DNA of 64,000 nt from Flavobacterium orientale (GCF_014638005.1 NZ_BMFG01000002.1:420533-484532); one strand, 5' to 3'; shown: positions 53,493 to 61,863, numbered from the stretch's first letter. Notes: generated by a model from the letters alone, not told the origin. Numbers and translations: made by a program.

Positions 53493-54836
53493 ATGCAAAC
53501 TCCTCAAAAAATTGCCGTTGTTGGTTCCGGATTGGTTGGAACTTTATTGGCAATATACCTCAAAAAATTAGGTCATACTGTTCACGTTTTTGATCGAAGT
53601 CCTGATATTCGAACAGTTGAATTTTCAGGTCGTTCCATCAATTTAGTGATGTCAAATCGAGGTTGGAAAGCATTGGATGATATCGGCTTGACCGATGAAA
53701 TCAAAAAAATCGGAATTCCGGTTGATAAAAGGGCAATTCATCTGCAAGATTCAAAACTTACTTATCAATATTATGGTAAAGAGGGCGAAGCGATTTATTC
53801 ACTTTCCAGAGGTGTTTTAAATAGGAAAATGATTGATTTGGCTGAAGCTGCCGGAGTTGAATTCTTTTTTGAACATCGCATTTGGGATGTTTCATTATCT
53901 GATGCTACATTACACATTGGTGAAACTGAAAGAGGTGAGTGGACCGATTTAAAATACGATAAAGTCTTTGGTGCCGATGGTGCTTTTTCGAGAATTCGCC
54001 ACCGCATGCAACGCCAAAGTATGTTTAATTATTCGCAGGAATTTTTAAATATTGGTTACAAAGAATTGCATATTCCTTCCAATCCGGATGGCTCGCATAA
54101 AATTGATAAAAATTCGCTACACATTTGGCCTCGTGGTAATTTTATGTTGATGGCTTTGGCCAATTTGGACGGGTCATTTACCTGTACGCTGTTTATGCCT
54201 TTTGAAGCAGAAAATTCGTTTGAAAGTTTGAAAGACGAAAAATCGTTGGTAGATTTCTTTGCTGAATTTTTTCCGGACACTAAAGAAGTAATTCCCGATT
54301 TAGTTCGAGATTTCTTCAAAAACCCTACGAGTTATTTGGTGATGATGAAATGTTTTCCTTGGACATATGCCGATAAAGTTGCCTTGATAGGAGATTCTGC
54401 TCATGCAATCGTACCTTTTTACGGTCACGGAATGAATGCCGGTTTTGAAGATATTACCGTTTTAAATGAGATGATTGCTCAATACGGTGACGATTGGGAA
54501 GCCATTTTCAAAGCGTATGAGAAATCCCGAAAACCCAATGCTGATGCAATTGCCGAACTTTCCTATCGTAACTTTATGGAAATGAGTGCCAGAACGGCTG
54601 ATGAGAAATTCTTATTGCAAAAGAAAATTGAAAAATGGTTTTCCGATAAACATCCCGAAAAATGGATGCCACTTTACAGCCGAGTAACGTTCAGTTTGCA
54701 ACCGTATTCTGAAGCTCTTGCCATTGGCGATTTTCAAAATAAAATTATGGAAGAAGTGATGCAAATGGAGAATATTGAGGCAATTTGGGATAGCGAAGTG
54801 GTTGAACAGAAGATTATTTCGCTTCTTTCAAAATAA
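53493..54836 (+). CDS. kmo: Kynurenine 3-monooxygenase
   Basis: An FAD-dependent aromatic hydroxylase that makes 3-hydroxykynurenine, 447 residues. The dinucleotide-binding VVGSGLVGTLLAIYL lies at residues 8-22, a second FAD motif is KVALIGDSAHAIVPFYGHGMNAGFED in the 290-320 region, and SINLVMSNRGW (about 48-58) is typical of KMO. It complements kynureninase at 43046. The gene is convergent with the cupin gene, with only one base between stops. Confidence 0.93.
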   Translation: MQTPQKIAVVGSGLVGTLLAIYLKKLGHTVHVFDRSPDIRTVEFSGRSINLVMSNRGWKALDDIGLTDEIKKIGIPVDKRAIHLQDSKLTYQYYGKEGEAIYSLSRGVLNRKMIDLAEAAGVEFFFEHRIWDVSLSDATLHIGETERGEWTDLKYDKVFGADGAFSRIRHRMQRQSMFNYSQEFLNIGYKELHIPSNPDGSHKIDKNSLHIWPRGNFMLMALANLDGSFTCTLFMPFEAENSFESLKDEKSLVDFFAEFFPDTKEVIPDLVRDFFKNPTSYLVMMKCFPWTYADKVALIGDSAHAIVPFYGHGMNAGFEDITVLNEMIAQYGDDWEAIFKAYEKSRKPNADAIAELSYRNFMEMSARTADEKFLLQKKIEKWFSDKHPEKWMPLYSRVTFSLQPYSEALAIGDFQNKIMEEVMQMENIEAIWDSEVVEQKIISLLSK

Positions 54837-54837
54837 A

Positions 54838-55203
54838 TTATGCTTCCTCCCGATGCACTTTCTCAAAATCAAAAGCAGGTGTGCAAATGGCAATATATTC
54901 ACATACTTCATCAAACGGATTGGAATATTGAACACGGGTGTTTTTCTCAATTTTGATAGATTGACCGGCTTCTAAAATAACTACTTCATCTTCAATAATA
55001 AATTGTTTTTTGCCTTTGATGATATAAGTATATTCATCAAATTCAGGCGTTTGGAAAGGTTCGCTCCAATGCGGCGGAGCAATCATGTGAGCAATGGAAA
55101 TGTCATTGTTTCCATCAGAAGCTTTTCCGAAATGTTCTTCGATTAGTTTTCCATCTGTTGTTGGAACTATGAATGGGGATTTTTGGGTGTGATATTTTTT
55201 CAT
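54838..55203 (-). CDS. Cupin domain protein
   Basis: A 121-residue single-domain cupin with a conserved double-stranded beta-helix (HWSEPFQTPEFDEYTYIIKGK at about 45-65, EAGQSIKIEKNTRVQYSNP at about 77-95). The usual His metal ligands of motif 1 are partly replaced by Asp/Glu/Tyr, so metal binding is uncertain. Its function is unknown. A GIY-YIG element ends 2 bases upstream of its start codon, so its native leader and promoter appear to have been displaced. Confidence 0.85.
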   Translation of the reverse strand: MKKYHTQKSPFIVPTTDGKLIEEHFGKASDGNNDISIAHMIAPPHWSEPFQTPEFDEYTYIIKGKKQFIIEDEVVILEAGQSIKIEKNTRVQYSNPFDEVCEYIAICTPAFDFEKVHREEA

Positions 55204-55204
55204 A

Positions 55205-55236
55205 AAGTCATTGCGAGGAACGAAGCAATCTCATAA
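55205..55236 (+). repeat. Left terminal inverted repeat of the GIY-YIG element
   Basis: It begins AAGTCATTGCGAGGAACGAA and ends CAATCTCATAA, a perfect inverted match to 55570-55601. Confidence 0.9.
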
Positions 55237-55251
55237 TCTACTTCCTCTTTT

Positions 55252-55557
55252 TTAGATTGTCATTATATCAATTATACTTTCATAAAGATCGTCCCACAAG
55301 GGATTAAAATCTTGAATTAGTTTGATTTTTGTAGCTCTAGATCCTGCTTTTAATTGTTTTTCTCTAGCAATTGCATCTCCAATCATTTGAAATTGTTCGT
55401 AATAAACTAATTTGTTTAAATTATATCTTGCAGAAAATGAGTTTTCATATCTTTTTTGTTTGTGTTCTAAAATTCTCTTTGGCAAATTAGAAGTAACACC
55501 AATATACAAGGTGTTGTTATATTTATTAGTTACAATATAAATAAAACCGGTTTTCAT
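55252..55557 (-). CDS. GIY-YIG nuclease domain protein
   Basis: A 101-residue single-domain protein of the small UvrC/YhbQ-like GIY-YIG group. The signature is GFIYIVTNKYNNTLYIGVTS (residues 4-23); the catalytic Arg and Glu are in LPKRILEHK (about 25-33) and AIAREKQLK (about 63-71). The ATG at 55557 is preferred over an in-frame TTG at 55566. It fills nearly all of the inverted-repeat element, so it is probably the element's own mobility or cleavage enzyme. Confidence 0.88.
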   Translation of the reverse strand: MKTGFIYIVTNKYNNTLYIGVTSNLPKRILEHKQKRYENSFSARYNLNKLVYYEQFQMIGDAIAREKQLKAGSRATKIKLIQDFNPLWDDLYESIIDIMTI

Positions 55558-55569
55558 ATTTTCCAAACT

Positions 55570-55601
55570 TTATGAGATTGCTTCGTTCCTCGCAATGACT
55601 T
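55570..55601 (-). repeat. Right terminal inverted repeat of the GIY-YIG element
   Basis: It begins TTATGAGATTGCTTCGTTCC and is the exact reverse complement of 55205-55236. Confidence 0.9.
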
Positions 55602-55604
55602 AAC

Positions 55605-55973
55605 TTACTTCCTAAATATAAAATAAACCGCCAAAACTAAGCAACACATTCCCACAAAATGATTCCATTTAAACGTTTCAGTTTTAAAGAAAAGCATTGA
55701 AAAAATCACGAAAATAACCAATGTAATCACTTCCTGAATCACCTTTAATTGTAAAAGAGAGAACGGACCACCATTTCCTTCATACCCAATTCGATTGGCT
55801 GGTACCTGGAAAAAGTACTCAAACAAAGCCTAACCCCAACTGATTAAAACAATCGTAATCAGTCCGGCATTTTCAAACCATTTCAAGTCTTTAAATTTCA
55901 AATGACCATACCACGCCAATGTCATAAATATATTGGAAAGTATGAGTAATCCTATGGTGAGAAATCCTTTCAT
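55605..55973 (-). pseudogene. DUF486 (DMT-like) membrane protein interrupted by a stop codon
   Basis: Reading through one TAG (55832-55830) restores a full 122-codon DUF486 protein: MKGFLTIGLLILSNIFMTLA, WYGHLKFKD, then the stop after ISWG (codon 48), then ALFEYFFQVPANRIGYEG and FSLLQLKVIQEVITL. Both sides are well conserved, so the mutation is recent. A shorter protein could start internally at Met (55826) but would lack the first helices. The gene lies 3 bases from the GIY-YIG element. A sequencing error or suppression cannot be excluded. Confidence 0.82.
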
Positions 55974-55977
55974 TTTT

Positions 55978-56057
55978 ATGGTAATGGGTTATAGGTAATG
56001 GGTAAAAGGAATAGATTTGGAATTCACCAATTACCAATTACCTATTACCCATTACCT
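55978..56057. repeat. Mirrored GGTAATGGG/CCCATTACC repeat
   Basis: GGTAATGGGTTATAGGTAAT on the left and ATTACCTATTACCCATTACC on the right form an imperfect hairpin between the DUF486 pseudogene and the HerA-like gene. Related words precede the DASH gene. Confidence 0.75.
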
Positions 56058-56058
56058 T

Positions 56059-57609
56059 TTATTTTTTAAACATCTTACTCAAAATCCCCAAAGCACCCCG
56101 AATAAAAGTCGCACTCGTCAACACTTTCACAATAGGATTTTGTGCCGTGCTTCTTCGAGTGGAAGTTTTTCGTGCAGGAGCTTGTTTGGCTTGTCGATCA
56201 GCTTCTTTTTGCTTTGCAACTTCTTCCGCTTTTTTGGCAGCTTGTTCTTCGGCAGCAGTAATTTTCTTATCTAATAGTTCAAAAGCACTTTCCCTGTCAA
56301 TTTCTTCGTTGTATTTTTTGGCTAATTTTGATTCAGAAATTAAACTGTCAATTTCTTGTGAAGTTAACACATCCATTCTACTCATTGGAGCTCGAAGCAT
56401 CGTGGCAACAAGTGGAGTCGGAATTCCTTTTTCATTCAAAGCGGTAACAAATGCTTCTCCAATCCCGAGTTGTGTAATCACTTCATCGGTTTTATAATAA
56501 TCGGATAACGGATAATTCTCAGACGTCATTTTAATCGCTTTCCGATCGTTTGCCGTAAAAGCTCGCAACGCATGTTGTATTTTTAAACCCAATTGACTCA
56601 AAACACCAGCCGGAATATCTTGCGGATTTTGTGTGATAAAATAAATGCCAATTCCTTTGGAACGAATCAGTTTTACGATGGTTTCAATTTGATCTTGCAA
56701 GGCTTTACTGGCTTGGTCAAAAATTAAATGTGCTTCGTCAATAAAAATCACTAACTCAGGTCGTCCTGCATCTCCTTGCTCGGGCATAGTGCTATAAATT
56801 TCCGCTAATAAACTCAACATAAACGTCGAAAATAACTTCGGTTTATCTTGAATATCGGTCAAACGAATGATATTCACATAACCATTTCCGTTTTTATCAA
56901 TTCGCATTAAATCATCAATATCAAACGATAATTCACCAAAAAATACATCAGCTCCTTGTTGTTCTAATTCAATGATTTTTCGCAAAATGGATCCGGTGGA
57001 AGCTGTGGAAATCCGACCGTATTCTTTTTCAATTTCGGCTTTTCCTTCGTCGGTAATATATTGAAGTACTTTTTTAAAATCTTTTAAATCCAAAAGCGGC
57101 AAATGATGATCGTCGCAATATTTAAAAATTACAGCAACAACGCCACCTTGTGTGTCATTCAAATCTAAAATTCTGGAGAATAAAACAGGACCAAATTCAG
57201 AGACAGTGGCTCGTAAGCGAACACCATTTTGTTTGGAAATGGTCATCAATTCCACCGGAAAACTTTTTGTTTCATACGGTAAATTAATTTTTCCGTGTCG
57301 TTCAGTTATAAAGGATTGTTCAATTCCAGGCATTGCAATTCCGGAAAAATCACCTTTAATATCCATCATTAAAACGGGAATTCCGTTCCTTGAAAGTTGT
57401 TCAGAAAGTACTTGAATGGTTTTGGTTTTTCCCGTTCCGGTCGCTCCGGCAATTAATCCGTGACGGTTTAGTGTTTTTAGAGCAATATTTACGTGAGCTT
57501 CACCACCAACGGGAACGCCATTCAACATAGCTCCACCAAGCGTTATAAAATCACCTTTACAGGTGTATCCATTTATAATATGATTACTGAATTCTTCGGC
57601 CTTGCTCAT
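56059..57609 (-). CDS. HerA-like ATPase (DUF853 family)
   Basis: A 516-residue P-loop ATPase of the HerA/FtsK superfamily. Walker A is GATGTGKTKT (about residues 55-64) and Walker B is LVIFIDEAHLIF (about 283-294). Near the C-terminus is a Glu/Lys/Ala coiled-coil-like segment (about 445-480). In E. coli the relative YjgR is uncharacterised, and archaeal HerA is a DNA-translocating ATPase. No nuclease partner is adjacent, so I infer a housekeeping rather than a defence role. Confidence 0.88.
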   Translation of the reverse strand: MSKAEEFSNHIINGYTCKGDFITLGGAMLNGVPVGGEAHVNIALKTLNRHGLIAGATGTGKTKTIQVLSEQLSRNGIPVLMMDIKGDFSGIAMPGIEQSFITERHGKINLPYETKSFPVELMTISKQNGVRLRATVSEFGPVLFSRILDLNDTQGGVVAVIFKYCDDHHLPLLDLKDFKKVLQYITDEGKAEIEKEYGRISTASTGSILRKIIELEQQGADVFFGELSFDIDDLMRIDKNGNGYVNIIRLTDIQDKPKLFSTFMLSLLAEIYSTMPEQGDAGRPELVIFIDEAHLIFDQASKALQDQIETIVKLIRSKGIGIYFITQNPQDIPAGVLSQLGLKIQHALRAFTANDRKAIKMTSENYPLSDYYKTDEVITQLGIGEAFVTALNEKGIPTPLVATMLRAPMSRMDVLTSQEIDSLISESKLAKKYNEEIDRESAFELLDKKITAAEEQAAKKAEEVAKQKEADRQAKQAPARKTSTRRSTAQNPIVKVLTSATFIRGALGILSKMFKK

Positions 57610-57750
57610 AATGTTTTATTTATATTTCAAATGTAAGGAAACGAAATGATTCAAAAAACAGCATTTCAAAAAAGCAACATTTTTTCCAACAATCAAATTT
57701 TTCAATAATCTAAAAATCTAATATTCGAACAATCCAAAAAACCAATTCCC

Positions 57751-57758
57751 TATCTTTG
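57751..57758 (+). promoter_or_regulatory. -7 promoter element of queE
   Basis: TATCTTTG fits TAnnTTTG, 20 bases before the ATG at 57779. Confidence 0.55.
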
Positions 57759-57778
57759 CACACTTATTTAATTGAAAA

Positions 57779-58411
57779 ATGCTTCAAAAAGAAATACAAT
57801 TAGCTGTTGAAAAAGGAGAAATGCTTCCGTTAATGGAAGAGTTTTATACGATTCAAGGCGAAGGCTATCACACGGGAACAGCAGCTTATTTCATTCGAAT
57901 TGGCGGTTGCGATGTGGGTTGCCATTGGTGTGATGTAAAAGAAAGTTGGAACGCAGAACTTCATCCGCCAACGGGAATAGAAATCATTGTTTCAAATGCT
58001 AAAAAATATTCGGATACTGTCGTTATAACTGGTGGAGAACCACTAACTTGGGATATGAGTTTATTAACCAACAAACTTAAAAATGCCGGAATTAAAATCC
58101 ATATTGAAACATCCGGATGTTATCCTGTGACCGGAAAATGGGATTGGTTTTGTCTTTCGCCTAAGAAAAATAAATTACCGGTTCAAAGTGCATACGATAT
58201 GGCTAATGAATTAAAAGTCATCATCTACAATAAGCACGATTTTATTTTTGCCGAAGAACAAGCGGCCCAAGTAAACCCAAATGCTATCTTATTTTTACAA
58301 CCGGAATGGAGTAAAAAAGAAGAAATGACACCGTTAATTGTTGATTATGTTATGAAAAATCCAAAATGGCGAGTATCTTTACAAACGCATAAATATTTGA
58401 ATATCCCGTAA
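57779..58411 (+). CDS. queE: 7-carboxy-7-deazaguanine synthase
   Basis: A radical SAM enzyme that makes 7-carboxy-7-deazaguanine in queuosine synthesis, 210 residues. The cluster cysteines C44, C48 and C51 sit in GGCDVGCHWCD, the Cx3Cx2C form. FYTIQGEGYHTG near the N-terminus and VVITGGEPLTW (about 81-91) are typical. Its product leads by way of preQ0 and preQ1 to the substrate of QueA, encoded at 41703. Confidence 0.95.
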   Translation: MLQKEIQLAVEKGEMLPLMEEFYTIQGEGYHTGTAAYFIRIGGCDVGCHWCDVKESWNAELHPPTGIEIIVSNAKKYSDTVVITGGEPLTWDMSLLTNKLKNAGIKIHIETSGCYPVTGKWDWFCLSPKKNKLPVQSAYDMANELKVIIYNKHDFIFAEEQAAQVNPNAILFLQPEWSKKEEMTPLIVDYVMKNPKWRVSLQTHKYLNIP

Positions 58412-58450
58412 TTTTAAATTATTTTTGAAACAACTATAAAATAAAAACCT

Positions 58451-58855
58451 ATGAAAAAGTGTATCCTATCTTTTGTTTTTGTAATAATTGCTCATTTTGC
58501 AATGGCTCAAGATGCTGCTTTTAAAGCAGATGTGTTAAAAGTAATTAAAATGTCTGGCTCAACTGCTCAAATGGAATCGGCAAAAAAGCAAATTATGGCA
58601 ATGATTCCTAATGAAAAACATGAGCAGTTTAATAAAGATTTTGAAGCTACAATGCCTGGGTTTTATGATAAAATTGCTGATATATATTTGAAAGAATATA
58701 CGCATCAGGAGGTGAAAGAAATGCTGAAATTTTATGAAAGTCCAATTGGAAAAAAAATTGCGGAGAAAGCAGGAGTACTTTTTGAACAATCAATGTTAGC
58801 CGGTCAAGAGTGGGGTGCTAGTCTTCAAGAGATTTTAATGAAATACATGGAGTAA
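58451..58855 (+). CDS. DUF2059 exported protein
   Basis: A 134-residue protein with a signal peptide (ending near FAMAQ-DA) and the helical DUF2059 domain (about 60-120: DIYLKEYTHQEVKEMLKFYESPIGKKIAE). DUF2059 proteins are periplasmic or exported with unknown function. It lies 39 bases downstream of queE and ends at a terminator. Confidence 0.88.
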   Translation: MKKCILSFVFVIIAHFAMAQDAAFKADVLKVIKMSGSTAQMESAKKQIMAMIPNEKHEQFNKDFEATMPGFYDKIADIYLKEYTHQEVKEMLKFYESPIGKKIAEKAGVLFEQSMLAGQEWGASLQEILMKYME

Positions 58856-58877
58856 TTTCAAAAAAAAAAACTAAGAT

Positions 58878-58911
58878 AAATCCCGTTGTTTCATTTCAGC
58901 GGGATTTTTTT
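58878..58911. terminator. Terminator between the DUF2059 gene and the methyltransferase
   Basis: The stem AAATCCCG/CGGGATTT (58878-58885 with 58900-58907) extends with further pairs toward the loop and has A and T flanks. It serves both convergent genes. Confidence 0.8.
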
Positions 58912-59620
58912 ATTTAAAAAAAGTCAGCTTAGCCAAATAATCAAAATGTTCACCTTCCAAAACCAATTCACATTGGAAACCATTGGCATTAGCAGCATTT
59001 TGAAGCGTGTTATAATCAACATATAGCCAATCAAAAGTTTCTTCAATTTCACCTTTATAGGCAATGGTGAAAGTTAATTCGCCATAATAGCCATCTGCTG
59101 GAACTTCATAAGCCCCATCTTCATCTTGATCATACATATAAATTAAGTCGGAACTGTCAATTAAAATTTGTCCGTCTTCCTTTAAAAGTGATTTCAGTTT
59201 TTGCAAATACTTTGAAATTTGATTCAATTTACCGAAAATACCGGTGCCATTCATTAATAAAAGAATGGTGTCAAATTTTTCAGAAGAACTTAAATTCAAA
59301 ATATCCGAAACAATACAATGTTTTACATTCCTTAATTCACAAGCTTTCATAGCATTAGGAGAAATGTCAATAGCTGTAACATCAAACCCTTTTTGTTGTA
59401 AGTATAGCGAATGACTTCCTGCACCACATCCCACATCCAAAATTTTTCCTTTGGAAAGTAGCAGTGCTTTTTGTTCAATCTTAGGCATTTCATCAAAATC
59501 CCGAAACAAATAAGCAACACTCATTTCATCTGCCTCAGAAATAGAGGTTTCGGTAATCAAATCTTCAGGATTATTTCCGGTTTGATAATCTAAAATGGCT
59601 TTTCCGAAAAGGTCTTTCAT
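58910..59620 (-). CDS. Class I SAM-dependent methyltransferase
   Basis: A 236-residue Rossmann-fold methyltransferase. Motif I is ILDVGCGAGSHSLYL (about residues 60-74), the adenine-binding acid is in VTAIDISPNAM (about 80-90), and motif IV is LLLMNGTGIFG (about 120-130). The substrate is unknown. It is divergent from the YkgJ-like gene, with a word-like repeat in the gap. Confidence 0.87.
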   Translation of the reverse strand: MKDLFGKAILDYQTGNNPEDLITETSISEADEMSVAYLFRDFDEMPKIEQKALLLSKGKILDVGCGAGSHSLYLQQKGFDVTAIDISPNAMKACELRNVKHCIVSDILNLSSSEKFDTILLLMNGTGIFGKLNQISKYLQKLKSLLKEDGQILIDSSDLIYMYDQDEDGAYEVPADGYYGELTFTIAYKGEIEETFDWLYVDYNTLQNAANANGFQCELVLEGEHFDYLAKLTFFK

Positions 59621-59634
59621 TTATTTTGTTTAAA

Positions 59635-59698
59635 GTTTCAGGTTTCAGGTTTCAAGTTCACTAATTTTGCAATTCAACTTTCAACTTTCAACTTGAAA
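59635..59698. repeat. Mirrored TTTCAGG/CAACTTTCAACTT repeat
   Basis: GTTTCAGGTTTCAGGTTTCA on the left and CAACTTTCAACTTTCAACTT on the right bracket a TAATTTTG -7 element (59662-59669). The right half contains the TTG start codon of the YkgJ-like gene. Confidence 0.7.
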
Positions 59699-60187
59699 CC
59701 ACATTTAAACGAACTCGGAAAACTTGCCAAAGATAAGCATATCGAAAACAAAAAGTATTTTGATAAGCTTAAAAAGAAAACACCCAAAAATTTAGATTAT
59801 GTGATGCAAGATTTACATGATGCTGAATTTAAAAAAACAGATTGTCTGGATTGTGCCAATTGCTGCAAAACAACCGGTCCACTTTTTACTTCCGCAGATA
59901 TAGAACGAATTTCGAAACATTTCCGACAAAAACCACAGCAATTCATTGACCAATATTTGCGAATCGATGAAGAGAATGATTATGTTTTGAAATCGGTTCC
60001 TTGTACTTTTTTAGAAAGCGACAACAAATGTTTTATCTACGATGTTCGTCCAAAAGCTTGCCGCGAATTTCCGCATACCGATAGAAAAAAGTTCAATCAA
60101 ATTACCGATTTGACCTTACTAAATGTGGCCATTTGTCCCGCAGCTTATAATATCGTGGAAGAAATGAAAAAAAAATTACCTTTATAA
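59693..60187 (+). CDS. YkgJ family cysteine-cluster protein
   Basis: A 164-residue protein with the CxxCxxCC pattern DCLDCANCC (about residues 47-55), a further Cys in VPCTFLESDNKCFIYDVRPKAC (in pieces, about 103-124) and CPAA, the spaced cysteines of the YkgJ zinc/iron-chelating family. The start used is TTG at 59693; no ATG or GTG fits better, and a TAATTTTG element lies 24 bases upstream. The start codon falls inside a dispersed repeat. The molecular role is unknown. Confidence 0.85.
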   Translation: MKPHLNELGKLAKDKHIENKKYFDKLKKKTPKNLDYVMQDLHDAEFKKTDCLDCANCCKTTGPLFTSADIERISKHFRQKPQQFIDQYLRIDEENDYVLKSVPCTFLESDNKCFIYDVRPKACREFPHTDRKKFNQITDLTLLNVAICPAAYNIVEEMKKKLPL

Positions 60188-60188
60188 T

Positions 60189-60578
60189 ATGAAAACCTAC
60201 AGGTCAAAAATAGATTGGTGGCTGATTCTTTTAATTTTAGGAATTTTTGGTTATCCAATTGCAGAAGGTATTTTAAGCGATCAATATGGATTGTCATTAA
60301 CCATGCTTTCCATTTTGTTGTTGCTATTTTGGATGTTTTCTAAAATTAAATATGTTATTGAAGGAACGTTACTTAAAGTCTGGTGGGTTAAAATTGATAT
60401 TCTTTCCATCAAAAGAATTTACAAAACAAATAATCCACTGAGTTCTCCGGCTTTATCTTTAGATAGAATGGCTATCGTTTACAATACATATGATGAAGTA
60501 TTAATTTCACCAAAATTGAAAAAAGAATTTATAGACGAATTGCTGAAAATTAATCCTTCTATCATTGTTGAAATTTAA
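60189..60578 (+). CDS. PH-like domain membrane protein
   Basis: A 129-residue protein with two membrane segments (about 10-28 and 35-51) followed by a bacterial PH-like domain (about 52-125: YVIEGTLLKVWWVKIDILSI, AIVYNTYDEVLISP). The function is unknown. It starts one base after the YkgJ-like stop and overlaps the convergent NamZ-like gene by 4 bases. Confidence 0.82.
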   Translation: MKTYRSKIDWWLILLILGIFGYPIAEGILSDQYGLSLTMLSILLLLFWMFSKIKYVIEGTLLKVWWVKIDILSIKRIYKTNNPLSSPALSLDRMAIVYNTYDEVLISPKLKKEFIDELLKINPSIIVEI

Positions 60579-61843
60579 GAATAAATCAAATATTTTTTCC
60601 GCATTTCCTTAAACACTATCAAACCTTTCTCCCAACTTTTTCGAATCTCGCTCTCAGAACTTCCTTTTTCAATTTGCTCCTGTAATTTTTTTGTACCTGC
60701 CAATTTCACAAAAAACGAATTGAAAAACACTTCTTTATCAGAAGTAGATTCATACGCTTTCATAAGCCATTTCAATTCCAAGCGATTCACTTTCTGGATA
60801 GTACTCAAATCCTCTCCATAGCACAATTTACCATTGTGCATAGGGTCTTTTGCTCCTATATTTGGTTTTGGTGTAAAGCTAAAATTGCTTTTTGTTAAAA
60901 ATGGCGAACCATAAATTTGAAATTGTTTCGCTGTTCCGCGACCAACACTCACATTCGTGCCTTCAAAAAAACACAAACTCGCATACAAATTAATCGATTG
61001 ATCATTAGGCAAATTTGGCGATGGTTTTACGGGTAAACTATAGTACATTTCACGATTATAATTCAAATTAGGTAGTATTGTCAGGTCACATTGAATGCCT
61101 TCATTCAACCATTTTTCGCCATTAATCATTTTTGCATATTCGCCAATAGTCATTCCATGTAAAACCGGAATCGGATGCATACCTACAAAACTTGTAAATT
61201 CTTTTTCTAAAATCGGCCCATCAACAATACCACCATTCGGATTCGGTCGGTCTAAAACAATAAGCGGAATGTTGTTTTCAGCACAAGCTTCCATCACATA
61301 ATGTAAAGAAGAGATATAAGTGTAAAATCTTGCACCCACATCCTGTAAATCAAAAACCATCACATCGATCCCGGCTAATTGCTCCGGTTTCGGTTTCTTA
61401 TTGTCACCATAAAGTGAAATAATCGGCAACCCTGTTTTAATATCTTTTCCGTCTTTAATTAATTCTCCGGCATCTGCAGTTCCTCTGAAACCATGTTCGG
61501 GTGCGTAAATTTTTTGAACTTGAATTTTTTTCTCTAATAAAAAATCAACTAAATGTTGGTTATTAAAAATACGTTGATACTCTTTGATGCCATCTCTAAC
61601 GACGACATTTTCAGTTTCAACAGTTAAAATTCCGGTTTGATTTGTCACTACACCAACCTTCTTACCAACCAACAAGGGCAAATAAGCTGCATGATTTTCA
61701 GCACCTGTCTTAAATTCATTTGATTGTGCTTCTTCATTAATAATGGAAATATCTTTATTCTTTTCTTTTTCCTCTATTTTCTTATTCCCGCCGCAACAAA
61801 TCAATAAAAACAATAAACCTAAACACAAAAAATAATATTTCAT
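60575..61843 (-). CDS. DUF1343 / NamZ-like exo-N-acetylmuramidase lipoprotein
   Basis: A 422-residue lipoprotein (signal MKYYFLCLGLLFLLICC with lipidation Cys near residue 16 or 17). The body is the DUF1343 fold, whose characterised member NamZ removes terminal N-acetylmuramic acid from peptidoglycan fragments. Motifs are KVGVVTNQTGI (about 59-69), YAPEHGFRG (about 115-123), SLYGDNKKP (about 144-152), FDLQDVGARFYTYISSLHY and NEGRGT-like VSVGRGTAKQFQIYG. A role in periplasmic wall recycling is inferred. Confidence 0.87.
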   Translation of the reverse strand: MKYYFLCLGLLFLLICCGGNKKIEEKEKNKDISIINEEAQSNEFKTGAENHAAYLPLLVGKKVGVVTNQTGILTVETENVVVRDGIKEYQRIFNNQHLVDFLLEKKIQVQKIYAPEHGFRGTADAGELIKDGKDIKTGLPIISLYGDNKKPKPEQLAGIDVMVFDLQDVGARFYTYISSLHYVMEACAENNIPLIVLDRPNPNGGIVDGPILEKEFTSFVGMHPIPVLHGMTIGEYAKMINGEKWLNEGIQCDLTILPNLNYNREMYYSLPVKPSPNLPNDQSINLYASLCFFEGTNVSVGRGTAKQFQIYGSPFLTKSNFSFTPKPNIGAKDPMHNGKLCYGEDLSTIQKVNRLELKWLMKAYESTSDKEVFFNSFFVKLAGTKKLQEQIEKGSSESEIRKSWEKGLIVFKEMRKKYLIYS

Positions 61844-61863
61844 ATAAAAAATAATTTAAAAAA

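Larger units (their letters stand above)
55205..55601. mobile_element. GIY-YIG nuclease element with perfect 32-bp inverted repeats
   Basis: A 397-bp unit bounded by perfect 32-bp inverted repeats (55205-55236 and 55570-55601). Each arm can itself fold, with ATTGC pairing to GCAAT around GAGGAACGAA. The only ORF is a small GIY-YIG nuclease on the minus strand. It is inserted in the tight gap between the cupin start (55203) and the stop of a DUF486 pseudogene (55605). The repeat word CATTGCGAGGAACGAAGCAA is one I recall as widely dispersed in Bacteroidota. Confidence 0.8.

Noticed and set aside
56059..57609. HerA-like ATPase as part of a phage-defence system
   Set aside because: There is no nuclease, Sir2 or NurA-like partner beside it, and the neighbours are repeats and queE. 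The DUF853/YjgR type is usually a lone housekeeping gene.
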